From positions 1 to 40,757 of the forward strand of contig JANDLU010000026.1 of the NCBI GenBank assembly GCA_024330215.1: a stretch of 40,757 nucleotides of DNA, in the 5' to 3' direction. The translations under genes were made by a program, and so were the position numbers. Source of the stretch: Candidatus Gaiellasilicea maunaloa. GTDB taxonomy: Bacteria > Actinomycetota > Thermoleophilia > Gaiellales > Gaiellaceae. Shown piece after piece: positions 32,267 to 40,194 of this stretch; within the stretch, counting starts at the first letter, position 1, and the number at the start of each line of letters is the position of its first letter. Under the pieces are notes generated by a model. That model was given only the letters and a program-made list of their open reading frames with translations, was not told where the DNA came from and made no database searches.

Positions 32267-33062
32267 TGGCGAGCCCCACCCGAACTTCCTCGACCTGCCG
32301 GCGCGCAGCCCGAAGCCGCGCACGAGCGGACTCACCCACGTCATGGACAAGGGTCTCAATATCCGTGAGATCGAGGGTCTTTTCGACACCGCCGGCGAGT
32401 ACGTGGACATCGTCAAGCTCGGCTGGGGGACAAGCTACGTCACGCAGAATCTCGAGAAGAAGATCGCACTCTATCGCTCGTTCGACACGCCGATCGTCTG
32501 CGGCGGCACGCTCTTCGAGGTTGTCTACGCGCGCGACAAGCTCGACGGCTTCAAGTCGTGGCTCGAGCACTACCGCTTCTCGCACGTGGAGATCTCCGAC
32601 GGCACGCTCGAGATCCCGCGCGAGCGCAAGCTCGAGCTGATCGCCGACTTCGGCCGCGACTTCACGGTGCTCTCCGAGGTCGGCTCGAAGGATTCGGACG
32701 TCGTCTACGCGCCGTACCAATGGGTCGAGTGGATCAAGGAGGAGCTCGACGCGGGCGCCTGGAAGGTGATCACCGAGGCCCGGGAGGGCGGCACCGCGGG
32801 CGTCTTCCGCAAGGATGGCGAGATGCGCACGGGCCTGATCGACGAGATCGCCCACTCGATCGACTTCCACGACCTGATCTTCGAGGCGCCCGCGAAGGAC
32901 GCCCAGGCCTGGTTCGTGAAGCAGTTCGGGCCTGAGGTCAATCTCGGCAACATCGAGCCGGAGGAAGTGATCCCGCTCGAGACGCTCCGGCTCGGCCTCC
33001 GCGGCGACACGCTGAAGGAGATCCTCCTTCCGTCCGAATCGGACATCTTGACGCAGACATAG
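32253..33062 (+). CDS. Phosphosulfolactate synthase (ComA family)
   Basis: 269 residues with the ComA family layout. An N-terminal substrate-proximal segment SGLTHVMDKGLN is followed by VDIVKLGWGTSYV, CGGTLFEVVYAR, HVEISDGTLEIPRERKLELI, VLSEVGSKDSD, KVITEAREGGTAGVFRKDGE and the tail LRLGLRGDTLKEILLP, the fourth and sixth quoted in full at 20 residues or fewer. The enzyme adds sulfite to phosphoenolpyruvate giving (R)-phosphosulfolactate. In methanogens it begins coenzyme M synthesis; in bacteria such as Bacillus it is linked to sulfolactate. ComB/ComC partners are not in the window. The 14-base overlap with the fumarase beta gene ties it to that operon. Confidence 0.9.
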   Translation: MPVSNGEPHPNFLDLPARSPKPRTSGLTHVMDKGLNIREIEGLFDTAGEYVDIVKLGWGTSYVTQNLEKKIALYRSFDTPIVCGGTLFEVVYARDKLDGFKSWLEHYRFSHVEISDGTLEIPRERKLELIADFGRDFTVLSEVGSKDSDVVYAPYQWVEWIKEELDAGAWKVITEAREGGTAGVFRKDGEMRTGLIDEIAHSIDFHDLIFEAPAKDAQAWFVKQFGPEVNLGNIEPEEVIPLETLRLGLRGDTLKEILLPSESDILTQT

Positions 33063-33089
33063 ACGCATCACGATGCTACGCTCGTGGAG

Positions 33090-33323
33090 ATGCGCACGAC
33101 CGTCACCCTGGAGAAGGATGTCGCCGCGGCGCTGGACAACGTTCGGCGCGAGCGTGGGTTGGGGCTGAGTGAGGCGGTCAACGATCTGATCCGCAAGGGC
33201 CTCCTCTACCAGCCGCCGCGGAAACGATTCGTTCAGAAGGCACACGACATGGGTGAGCCGTACGTCGACCTTACGAACATCGGTCGGGCGTTGGAAGAAC
33301 TCGAAGGCCCGTTCCACAAATAG
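33090..33323 (+). CDS. Ribbon-helix-helix antitoxin (VapB-like)
   Basis: 77 residues. The N-terminal MRTTVTLEKDVAAALDNVRR is a ribbon-helix-helix DNA-binding unit, followed by GLGLSEAVNDLIRKGLL. The C-terminal part (EPYVDLTNIGRALEELEGP) would wrap the toxin. ATG at 33090 fits the family N-terminus; a GTG at 33084 in frame would add two residues. A TACGCT box 7 bases before the ATG suggests a leaderless transcript. The PIN toxin gene begins at the base after the stop codon, the usual antitoxin-first order. Confidence 0.87.
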   Translation: MRTTVTLEKDVAAALDNVRRERGLGLSEAVNDLIRKGLLYQPPRKRFVQKAHDMGEPYVDLTNIGRALEELEGPFHK

Positions 33324-33752
33324 GTGCTGCTCGACGCGAATCTCTTGCTCTACGCGGCGAACCAGAGTAGCCCGTTTCATATGCGCACCCGAGAGTGGCT
33401 CGACGAAACGTTGAACGGCAGCGAAGCCACCGGAATCCCGTGGCAGAGTCTTGGCACATTTCTCCGCATCTCGACGAACCGCCGTGCCTTTCCGAATCCG
33501 CTCGCTCCGACTGCGGCGTGGGCGCAGATTTCGGCATGGCTCGCGTCCCCATCGGCGTGGACGCCTGTACCGGGGCCTCGGTACGCCAACCTGCTCGGCA
33601 GTTTGATCGAGAGGCATCAGTTGGCAGGCGACGTCGTGATGGATGGGCAACTCGCCGCGCTCGCGCTAGAGCACGGGCTGGCGGTTGCTTCGGCCGATAC
33701 CGATTTCGCGCGGTTCACGGAGATCGAGTGGGTGAATCCAGTAGCTCCTTGA
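33324..33752 (+). CDS. PIN-domain toxin (VapC-like)
   Basis: 142 residues. PIN domain acidic residues are visible: Asp4 in MLLDANLLLY, Asp107 in VVMDGQLAALAL and Asp125/Asp127 in ASADTDFARF. The segment IPWQSLGTFLRISTN matches the mycobacterial-type PIN family in which the second acidic position is often altered. It is expected to be a ribonuclease held inactive by the partner antitoxin. GTG at 33324 follows the antitoxin stop with no gap. Its last 25 bases overlap the winged-helix gene. Confidence 0.87.
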   Translation: MLLDANLLLYAANQSSPFHMRTREWLDETLNGSEATGIPWQSLGTFLRISTNRRAFPNPLAPTAAWAQISAWLASPSAWTPVPGPRYANLLGSLIERHQLAGDVVMDGQLAALALEHGLAVASADTDFARFTEIEWVNPVAP

Positions 33753-34861
33753 CGTGGGAGCAGGTGCGCGCTCGCCGGCTGGCGCGCCACCATCTCGTCA
33801 AGCCCGCACCGCGGACGCGACTCGTCGAACTCGTGCGCGAGGTCGGCGGGGTCCACGCACAGGTGATGTCGGCCGCCGAGCTCGCCCTCTCGGCGCGGCT
33901 GCGAGGTCTGACCCGGGAGCACGTCAGCCGCGCGCTCTGGAAGGAGCGATCGCTCGTGAAGACGTGGACGCTGCGCGGCACGCTCCACCTCCATCCTGCC
34001 GACGAACTCGGGCTCTGGCTGGCGGCGCGACGAGCGGCCGTGGGCGACTGGTATTTCGCGAACGAGGTGCGGCCGAAGGAGGCAAAGCAGATCCTGGCCG
34101 CGCTCTCGGGCGCGCTCGACGGCCGCTGCCTGACGCGAGACGAGCTCGTCGCGGCGGTGACGCCGCACGTGAGCGGTTGGGCGCGGGAGCACATCGGCTC
34201 CGGTTGGGGAACCGTCCTCGGTCCGGCGGCGTTGAACGGGACGCTCGTCCACGGGCCGCCGCAAGGGACCCGCGTCACCTTCGTGCGCCCTGACCAGTGG
34301 CTCGGGGTGGTGCAGCAGGAGTGGCAGCCGCAGGCGGCGCTCGCCGAGGTCCTGCGCCGCTACCTCGCCGCGTTCGGCCCGGCGACGCACAGGGAGTTCG
34401 CCCAGTGGGTGGCCGGCTCGCAGTTCAAGGCCAAGGATGCGGAGGCGCTCCTCGGCTCGATCGCAGGAGAGCTCGTCGAGGTCGATGTCGAAGGTCGCGA
34501 GGCGTGGCTCCTCGCCGGCGACGCGAAGCGCCCGGCATCGCCCGAAGGCATCCGCCTGATCCCCGAGTACGACGCTTACGTGATGGGCTTCCGCGAGCGT
34601 CGCCACCTCTTCTCGCCCGAGGCGGTCGCCCGGACGAAGGCGCACGGCAAGGGCCGGCTCGAAGGCCCGGGTGCACTCTCGTGGCTGCTCGTTGGCGGCG
34701 TCGTCGCGGGCACCTGGTCGCGGAAGCGCGCCGGGAAGAAGGTCGAGCTGCGGGTCGAGTCGTTCGCAAAGCTGACGAGGGCGCAGCTGGTCGGACTGGA
34801 GCGGGAGGCGGCCCGAGTCGCTGCGTGCTTCGGTCTCGAGCCGCAACTGATAGTGAGGTGA
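33728..34861 (+). CDS. Winged-helix DNA-binding domain protein (HTH_42, AlkZ/YcaQ-like)
   Basis: 377 residues. Hallmarks of the HTH_42 family: LTWEQVRARRLARHHL at the start, VHAQVMSAAELALSARL, LVKTWTLRGTLHLHPADEL, PATHREFAQWV and the late LIPEYDAYVMGFRERRHLF. Characterised relatives (AlkZ, YcaQ) are DNA glycosylases that remove alkylated or crosslinked bases, using a QxQ or related motif; here the corresponding text is VHAQVMS, so catalysis is uncertain. GTG at 33728 has GGAG 5 bases upstream; an alternative TTG at 33749 overlaps the toxin stop. Not obviously linked in function to the toxin-antitoxin pair. Confidence 0.82.
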   Translation: MGESSSSLTWEQVRARRLARHHLVKPAPRTRLVELVREVGGVHAQVMSAAELALSARLRGLTREHVSRALWKERSLVKTWTLRGTLHLHPADELGLWLAARRAAVGDWYFANEVRPKEAKQILAALSGALDGRCLTRDELVAAVTPHVSGWAREHIGSGWGTVLGPAALNGTLVHGPPQGTRVTFVRPDQWLGVVQQEWQPQAALAEVLRRYLAAFGPATHREFAQWVAGSQFKAKDAEALLGSIAGELVEVDVEGREAWLLAGDAKRPASPEGIRLIPEYDAYVMGFRERRHLFSPEAVARTKAHGKGRLEGPGALSWLLVGGVVAGTWSRKRAGKKVELRVESFAKLTRAQLVGLEREAARVAACFGLEPQLIVR

Positions 34862-34865
34862 GGGT

Positions 34866-35441
34866 GTGTCAGACTCCCTCGTGGTGATCCCCGAGGCTCC
34901 TGTGCGGAAGAGCAAGAACGGACTCGTGACGGACGGCGAGGGCTGGTTCGTCGTCAATGCGCGCGAGTCCCGCTGGCGCGACGAGGGGGCGCTCGGCTCC
35001 TACTGCACGTTCGAAGGGAAGCGGCGGTTCCCGCATTTGGGGATCAACATCAACGTGCTCGGGCCCGGCCAGGCGATCGGGATGTACCACCGCGAGAACG
35101 CCCAGGAGGCGTTCCTCGTTCTCGCCGGCGAGTGCACGCTGATCGTCGAGGGGAAGACTCGACCGCTGGCGACGTGGGACTTCTTCTACTGCGCGCCGGG
35201 AACCGAGCACGCGATCGTCACGACGAGCGAGCAGAGGGCGGTCGTGTTGGCCGTCGGAGCCCGTGGCCGCGGTGTGGGCGGCGGCATCGTCTACCGCGTG
35301 TCGAAGACGGCGGCGCGCTACGGAGCGAGCGTCGACCGCGAGACGACGAACGCCGTCGAGGCCTACGCCGAAGCTCACGCCGATCTGCCGAGATCGCGAT
35401 GGGTTCCCTACCGCGAGGGATGGCTGCCGAGCGACCGCTGA
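34866..35441 (+). CDS. Cupin domain protein
   Basis: 191 residues. A conserved double-stranded beta-helix (cupin) lies around residues 55-140: GQAIGMYHRENAQEAFLVLAG supplies the His/Glu metal-ligand motif (quoted in part as MYHRENAQEAFLVL) and CAPGTEHAIV the second His. The rest (NARESRWRDEGALGSYCTFE at the front, PYREGWLP at the end) is typical of stand-alone cupins of unknown function in Actinobacteria. GTG at 34866 lies 4 bases after the preceding stop, with GTGAGG as ribosome site. No signal peptide. No substrate can be named. Confidence 0.85.
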   Translation: MSDSLVVIPEAPVRKSKNGLVTDGEGWFVVNARESRWRDEGALGSYCTFEGKRRFPHLGININVLGPGQAIGMYHRENAQEAFLVLAGECTLIVEGKTRPLATWDFFYCAPGTEHAIVTTSEQRAVVLAVGARGRGVGGGIVYRVSKTAARYGASVDRETTNAVEAYAEAHADLPRSRWVPYREGWLPSDR

Positions 35442-35493
35442 TGGCTCGAGCGTCGGCGCGCGAGTCAAGCTGGCGGACCGGCCTCGATCTCGG

Positions 35494-35577
35494 GATCAGG
35501 TCTTGCAAGCAGACGAATCTGCCGCTCAGGCGCGACGAGTTAGTGGTGGTTTGCTGGAATGCAAGGCCTGACCCCGC
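35494..35577. mobile_element. Small inverted-repeat element (MITE/REP-like) next to the HAD pseudogene
   Basis: TCAGGTCTTGCA at 35496-35507 and TGCAAGGCCTGA at 35560-35571 are inverted copies with 11 of 12 positions matching, about 50 bases apart, with GATC and CCCC outside. Sequences of the type GGTCAGG-CTTGCA are widespread ends of small non-autonomous elements and REP-like repeats. It contains no gene. Its edge coincides with the premature stop of the HAD hydrolase pseudogene, so insertion there probably truncated that gene. Confidence 0.55.
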
Positions 35578-35579
35578 CT

Positions 35580-35920
35580 CTAGACGTCGGGAGCGGGCTT
35601 GCCGCGCCCAACCTCCTCGGAAGACACGGTCGTCTCGGAGCGCGCGGCGATGCCGGCGTGCTCGAGCACGGTCTCGATCAAGGGTCGGTTCGACGAGGAC
35701 GCGACGCCCAGCCGGAGCCCGGCGGCGGCGAGCCGCTCGACGCCCGCGACGGCGCCGTCGAACGCGACCACTCGGGCGAGCTCCTTCCCATCATGTCGGT
35801 CTGCGCCGTGTCGCTCCAGCGCCCGCCGCGCTCGCGGACGAGCGCCTCGCGCACCTCGTCCCACACCTGCTCGGAATCGACGATCACGCCGTCCAGGTCG
35901 AAGACGACGGCTCCGATCAT
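35580..35920 (-). pseudogene. HAD family hydrolase, broken
   Basis: The N-terminus MIGAVVFDLDGVIVDSEQVW is an intact HAD motif I (DLDGV), with DMMGRSSPEWSR following in the same frame. From about 35780 the matching text continues only in another frame: GAVAGVERLAAAGLRLGVAS (motif II, VASSS) and VGRGKPAPDV (motif III Lys). Much of the cap domain is missing at the frame change. The frame then ends at TAG right after PDV, where relatives continue with Tyr and motif IV. It thus has an internal deletion with frameshift and a lost 3' end. The start still overlaps the flavin reductase stop (ATGA). Confidence 0.8.
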
Positions 35921-36381
35921 GCGTAGTCCCCTTCGACTCGGACGAGCGCCGGACCCGGCTCACCGGGCTCGGCCAGCTCGACGCGGCCGACGAAGAACGT
36001 GTGGTCGCCTGCCCCGTGCTCGGCCTCCAACGCGCATTCCAGCCAGCCGACGGACCCCTCGAGGAGCGGCGCCCGCCGGCCCGCCCGAGTCTCGATTCCG
36101 TGCCAGAGCACGATTGGCGGAACCCCGCGGGCGAAGTGGCGCGCGACCTCGACCTGACCGGCGGCGAGCAGCGAGATCCCGAACCCGCCGGCGGCTCGGA
36201 GCAGCTCGTGCAGCGCCGCCTGCCGTGCGATCGAGATCCCGACGAGCGGCGGCTCGAGCGCGAGCGAGACGAGCGATGCGACGGTCAGCCCCAACCGCTC
36301 GCCCTCGAGGTCGACCGTGACGACGCAGACGCCGACCGGCTGGCGGCGCAGGACTGCTTTCAGCTCCTCGCCCGTCGCCAC
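35917..36381 (-). CDS. Flavin reductase-like domain protein
   Basis: 154 residues of the flavin reductase/FMN-binding split-barrel family. RRQPVGVCVVTVDLEGERLG, LTVASLVSLALEPPLVGISI, FGISLLAAGQ and a C-terminal HTFFVGRVELAE are typical. Members reduce FMN or FAD for two-component monooxygenases or simply bind flavin. No monooxygenase partner is encoded close by. The start GTG at 36381 fits the family N-terminus. It was followed by a coupled HAD hydrolase gene, now a pseudogene, so an old two-gene operon is visible. Confidence 0.85.
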   Translation of the reverse strand: MATGEELKAVLRRQPVGVCVVTVDLEGERLGLTVASLVSLALEPPLVGISIARQAALHELLRAAGGFGISLLAAGQVEVARHFARGVPPIVLWHGIETRAGRRAPLLEGSVGWLECALEAEHGAGDHTFFVGRVELAEPGEPGPALVRVEGDYA

Positions 36382-36441
36382 CGGCCGATCATAGGAGCGC
36401 GACGGTGGGACGACCGAGCTCAGGGCGTCGGACTTCGCGTT

Positions 36442-37362
36442 CTACACGGCCTTGCAGAGCCCGTCGCCGGCGTAGAACGCCTTCTGCTCCTCGTGCATCC
36501 GGAGGTCGAAGCCCCTGTCGTAGGCTCCGAGGGACTCCGACTCCCAGTAGACGTCCGGAGTGACGCCTGGGCCGATGATCGTGGCGCGATAGCGCGTGCC
36601 TGCGCCGACCGGCCGCGCGCCGTGGCTGTAGAAGCCGTAGCAGAACTTGCCGGTCCCCTTGTGCGTCAGGAAGCTGTTCTCGCGCTTCCAGCCCTTGCCG
36701 TAGGCAGAGTCGTAGGTGTCGACGTACAGATTGCGGCCGAAGGTGTCGAGCGGCTGGCCGGCCGACGTCGTCCTGAACCCGTGGACGGGATTGCCCTGGT
36801 AGGTGAACGAGCCGAAGAGGTGCTCGAAGGTCCGGTAGGCCCAGTTCTGCCTCACGGTCAGCTGCGCCGGCTCGCCGGACCAGTGGGAGAGCCGGAGCTC
36901 CCAGACGGCTTGCTTGGCGTTCGGCGCGAGCCCGTAGTTCGGCAGCATTCGCTGCCACGCCTGCACCGCCCAGTGCGAGCCGTTCGTCGCCGTGCATGCT
37001 GCCACGAGCCACTGCAGTTCAGGCCCGGAGTACGGGCGGCAGGCGTTCCGGAAGGTCTTCCACACGTCGCGCTTGTAGGCGCCGTAGCCGCCCGAGTAAT
37101 CGAGCTTGAAGGCGAGCTGCGGTTTCGCCGTCGTCGGCGCGATCGCGTTCTCGGCGCCCCAGGCGAGCACGTTCCAGCGCTTTCCGCGCGCGTTGTAGCT
37201 GAGCAGTGCCTGGCCGTTCGCCGCGACCTGGAGCTTGACGCTCGCAGCGTTCCGATCGATCAGCTCCGAGGCCGAGGCGGTCGAGGCGAAGATCGCCGCA
37301 GCGAGGGCGGCGACCGCAGCGAGCCGGAGCACCGGGTAGTGACCGCATGGATCGGACCGCAT
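36442..37362 (-). CDS. Secreted protein of unknown function
   Basis: 306 residues, not recognised as a named family. The N-terminus carries a signal peptide (VLRLAAVAALAAAIFASTAS then ASE). A GTG at 37332 opening that segment is an alternative start to ATG at 37362. The mature protein is rich in Tyr, Trp and Gly, has Cys residues at about 106, 122, 240 and 303 that could form two disulfides, and contains blocks such as LKLDYSGGYGAYKRDVWKTF, PELQWLVAACTATNGSHWAV and TIIGPGVTPDVYWESESLG. It looks like an extracellular beta-rich protein. It precedes no obvious partner; the DUF4383 gene upstream lies 37 bases away. Confidence 0.75.
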   Translation of the reverse strand: MRSDPCGHYPVLRLAAVAALAAAIFASTASASELIDRNAASVKLQVAANGQALLSYNARGKRWNVLAWGAENAIAPTTAKPQLAFKLDYSGGYGAYKRDVWKTFRNACRPYSGPELQWLVAACTATNGSHWAVQAWQRMLPNYGLAPNAKQAVWELRLSHWSGEPAQLTVRQNWAYRTFEHLFGSFTYQGNPVHGFRTTSAGQPLDTFGRNLYVDTYDSAYGKGWKRENSFLTHKGTGKFCYGFYSHGARPVGAGTRYRATIIGPGVTPDVYWESESLGAYDRGFDLRMHEEQKAFYAGDGLCKAV

Positions 37363-37399
37363 CTCCCCGACTATCGGCAGATCGGCCCTCGACGGGTCA

Positions 37400-37831
37400 C
37401 TAACGCGAGGGATCTCGCCGCCCGACCTCGTCCCTCTCCCGGGTGGTGATCAGGCCGAGCGCGATCAGACCGACTGCGAGTCCGAGGTGGAGCCAGTTGT
37501 CGCCACCATTGATCGGCACCCACTCGCCAACGCCGACGATCCCGATCAGGAAGAGGACGACATAGAGGGCGCCGCTGCCGAGCAGATACGTGCGGGCTCC
37601 CGCCGGCGTCGCGGCCATCAGGACACCGACGCCGAACAGCGCGTGGACGATGTTGTGGAGGATGCTGATCTCGAAGAGGCCGAGCAGCTCCGCGTTGCCG
37701 GCATCACCCGCGAACTCGAGGCCTTCGTAGAGGTTGGTCGTGACTCCCGGAACGAAGCCGGCGATCCCGACGAGCAGGAACACGATGCCGACGAGGCGGG
37801 CAACGGTCTGGACAGGGACTGCGTGATTCAT
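37400..37831 (-). CDS. DUF4383 family membrane protein
   Basis: 143 residues with four hydrophobic segments: LVGIVFLLVGIAGFVPGV, HNIVHALFGVGVLMAA, YLLGSGALYVVLFLIGIVGV and NWLHLGLAVGLIALGLI. The sequence pattern HNIVHALFG and NWLHLGLA with conserved His matches the actinobacterial DUF4383 family, whose function is unknown. ATG at 37831 is separated from the histidine kinase gene by 19 bases on the same strand, so a shared transcript is plausible. Confidence 0.85.
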   Translation of the reverse strand: MNHAVPVQTVARLVGIVFLLVGIAGFVPGVTTNLYEGLEFAGDAGNAELLGLFEISILHNIVHALFGVGVLMAATPAGARTYLLGSGALYVVLFLIGIVGVGEWVPINGGDNWLHLGLAVGLIALGLITTRERDEVGRRDPSR

Positions 37832-37850
37832 TCTCAGCTCCGGCTGGCCG

Positions 37851-38840
37851 TTAGGCGGGAAGCTCGGCTCGCACGGCCGTGCCGGCGCCCGGGACGCTCG
37901 AGACAGCGAAGCTCCCGCCGAGCGCGGCGACGCGGTCGGCGAGGCCCTGCAGCCCGGTGCCGCTCGGGTCGGCGCCGCCGACGCCGTCGTCGGCCACCTC
38001 GACTACCGTGTGGGTCGCGAGAGCCTCGACACCGACCGTGATCAGTCCCGCCTGCGCATGCTTGGCGGCGTTCGCGAGGGCCTCTGCGATCACGTAGTAG
38101 GCGGCGGCCTCGACGCTCGGTCCGAGCCGCTCCTCGGGGAGCGCGGCGATCTCGATGGGCAAGAGCGACCGCTCCGCGAGCATGCGGATGGCACGGGCGA
38201 GGCCGTGGTCGGTGAGGATCCGCGGGTGGAGGCCGCGGACGAGCTCCCGGATCTCCTCGAGCGCCAGCGCGAGTTCGCTCTGCGCTGCGTCCAGCAGCTC
38301 GGGCACCGCCTCCGGGCGGCCCTCGAGCCGCTGGCGAATCAGGTGCAGGTGGAGGGAGACCGCGACGAGCCGCTGCTGGGCTCCGTCGTGAAGGTTGCGC
38401 TCGATCCGGCGGCGCTCGGCGTCGCCGGCGGCCACGATTCGCGCCCGCGACTCGCGCACCTCGCGGATCGCGTCGTGCAGGTCGGTGACGTCGCGCACGA
38501 TCGCGAGCACCTCGCCCGGCGCAGCCGGGGCGATGCGCAGCTCGAAGTCGCGCAGGTCTCCGAGGTGCGTCTGCAGCCGGTAGTTCACCGTCGCGAGCTC
38601 ATCGGAGGAGAGCGCCGCGGCGACGCCCTCCATCAGCGACTCCGCAACGTCAGCCGGAAGCAGGTCGTGCACGTTCGCGCCGACCACGAGCTCCGGTGGA
38701 TTCGCGAGCCGCGAGAGGTCGCCCCCGAGCTCGAGATAGGTGCCGTCGGCGCCGAGCCGCAGAAGCAGATCAGGCAGCGCTTCGAGCAGCGCTCGGTGCC
38801 GTGCCTCGACCGGCGTCGCGACCCCGTCCATGCGCGGCAT
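37851..38840 (-). CDS. PAS domain sensor histidine kinase (HisKA_3 type), orphan
   Basis: 329 residues without a membrane segment. A PAS domain covers about residues 15-120 (LLEALPDLLLRLGADGTYLE to DVTDLHD). A HisKA_3 dimerisation helix follows with ERRRIERNLHDGAQQRLVA, His151 being the phosphorylation site. The HATPase domain has EALANAAKHAQA (N box) and DDGVGGADPSGTGLQGL (G1/G2). The type usually signals to a NarL/LuxR response regulator, none of which is encoded in the window. ATG at 38840 lies one base after the flippase stop (TAAGATG); a second ATG at 38831 is possible. The input signal is probably cytoplasmic. Confidence 0.88.
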   Translation of the reverse strand: MPRMDGVATPVEARHRALLEALPDLLLRLGADGTYLELGGDLSRLANPPELVVGANVHDLLPADVAESLMEGVAAALSSDELATVNYRLQTHLGDLRDFELRIAPAAPGEVLAIVRDVTDLHDAIREVRESRARIVAAGDAERRRIERNLHDGAQQRLVAVSLHLHLIRQRLEGRPEAVPELLDAAQSELALALEEIRELVRGLHPRILTDHGLARAIRMLAERSLLPIEIAALPEERLGPSVEAAAYYVIAEALANAAKHAQAGLITVGVEALATHTVVEVADDGVGGADPSGTGLQGLADRVAALGGSFAVSSVPGAGTAVRAELPA

Positions 38841-38841
38841 C

Positions 38842-40194
38842 TTAGCCTGCCGTCCCGTGCTTCCAGCCTCTCGCCGCCTGCCTCGAGAGGCGACGGAAGA
38901 AAATCCACGCGAGTGCTGCGCCGGCGGCATAACCGAGAGCACTTGCGCCGGCCGCGCCCTCGGCGCCGTAGCGCGGGATCAGGAGCAACGCGAGCGCCGC
39001 GGTCACGACCATCGCGACGACGGAGACTCCGAGGCTGAGATTCGGACGCCCGTGGCGGAGCGAGAGGTAGACGACGAGGACGGTGACCGGCGCGTAGGCC
39101 ACGATTCCCGGCAGGAGCAGGGCGAGCGGCCGTGCGGCCCCGTCGAAGTCGCCGCCGAAGAGAAGCGGGATCAGGAACGGCGCCGCGATCCCGACGGCGA
39201 CGGCGACGCCCGCGGTGTACGCGAGACCCTTCAGCGCCGAGCGGCCGACGAGCCCGGTCGCGTCCCGCTCGTCGTCGTGCACCGCAGGCCCCGTGATCGC
39301 GGTCGCGATCGCCGCTGGGATGAGCCACAGCGCCTCGGCCGCCTGCATCGCGATCGAGTAGACGCCGACGGCGGCGACGCCGTCGTACCACTCGAGGATG
39401 AAGAGCTCGATCCGGTAGCCGATCAGGTTCACGACCTGAACGGCGCCCAGCACGAGCGCGAGCCGCAGGATCGTCCGGCCGTGCTCGTCGCGGAATGCCG
39501 GCGGCCCGACCGGAAGCCAGAGATCGCGGGCGGCCACGAGAGCGAACGTCGCGGTGAGCACGTGCGCGACCGCCCAGGCGGCGACCGCCGCCCTGACGCC
39601 GCCGCCGAGCCCGACGACGAGTACGAGCATCCCCGCGAGCGTCAGGAGTGGCGACAGCGCCTGCACGTAGTTCCAGAGGCGGACGCGCGCCTGGCCGAGC
39701 AGGACGCCGGAGACCGTCTGCCAGAGGACATTCGGGATGAGCGCTACGGCGGCGATCAGCGCCAGCTCGGCGCCGACCGCGTCGGTCAGCGCGCCCGAGA
39801 CGACGACGAGCGCGCCGCCCACGAGCCCGAGCGCAGCCGCAAGCGCAAAGGCCCGGTGAACGAGTTGACGCACCTCGACGTCTCCCTCGCGCAGCCGCGT
39901 CGTGACGGCGAGACCGAGCTGCCCGAGCAAGCGAGAGAGGATCGTTACCGTCAGGACGACGAGCACGAACGTCCCGCGGCCCGACGGGGCGAGGAAGCGG
40001 CTCTGAACGACGACGAGGACGAGCGCGATCGGCGTCGAGAGCCCACGGAAGAGCAGCGTCTCGAGCGTGTTCCGCCCCACCTGCCGTTCGCCCGGAACCT
40101 CTCGAAGCTGATCCGGCGAGACGGGCGGCGTGCCGTCGATAGCGGGAGCAGGCCGCACGGCTCCGCTCGTCGCACGCTGCCGGCCGGAGCTCAC
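38842..40194 (-). CDS. Oligosaccharide flippase family protein (Wzx-like)
   Basis: 450 residues with about 12-14 predicted membrane segments. The N-terminal about 40 residues are hydrophilic and Pro-rich, then GRNTLETLLFRGLSTPIALV, FLAPSGRGTFVLVVLTVTIL and YDGVAAVGVYSIAMQAAEAL are typical of the polysaccharide biosynthesis/MATE-like flippase family. It should move lipid-linked sugars across the membrane for surface polysaccharide or glycoprotein assembly. GTG at 40194 is the longest reasonable start. The sensor kinase gene follows after one base, so the kinase could regulate surface glycan. No glycosyltransferase cluster adjoins it. Confidence 0.85.
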   Translation of the reverse strand: MSSGRQRATSGAVRPAPAIDGTPPVSPDQLREVPGERQVGRNTLETLLFRGLSTPIALVLVVVQSRFLAPSGRGTFVLVVLTVTILSRLLGQLGLAVTTRLREGDVEVRQLVHRAFALAAALGLVGGALVVVSGALTDAVGAELALIAAVALIPNVLWQTVSGVLLGQARVRLWNYVQALSPLLTLAGMLVLVVGLGGGVRAAVAAWAVAHVLTATFALVAARDLWLPVGPPAFRDEHGRTILRLALVLGAVQVVNLIGYRIELFILEWYDGVAAVGVYSIAMQAAEALWLIPAAIATAITGPAVHDDERDATGLVGRSALKGLAYTAGVAVAVGIAAPFLIPLLFGGDFDGAARPLALLLPGIVAYAPVTVLVVYLSLRHGRPNLSLGVSVVAMVVTAALALLLIPRYGAEGAAGASALGYAAGAALAWIFFRRLSRQAARGWKHGTAG

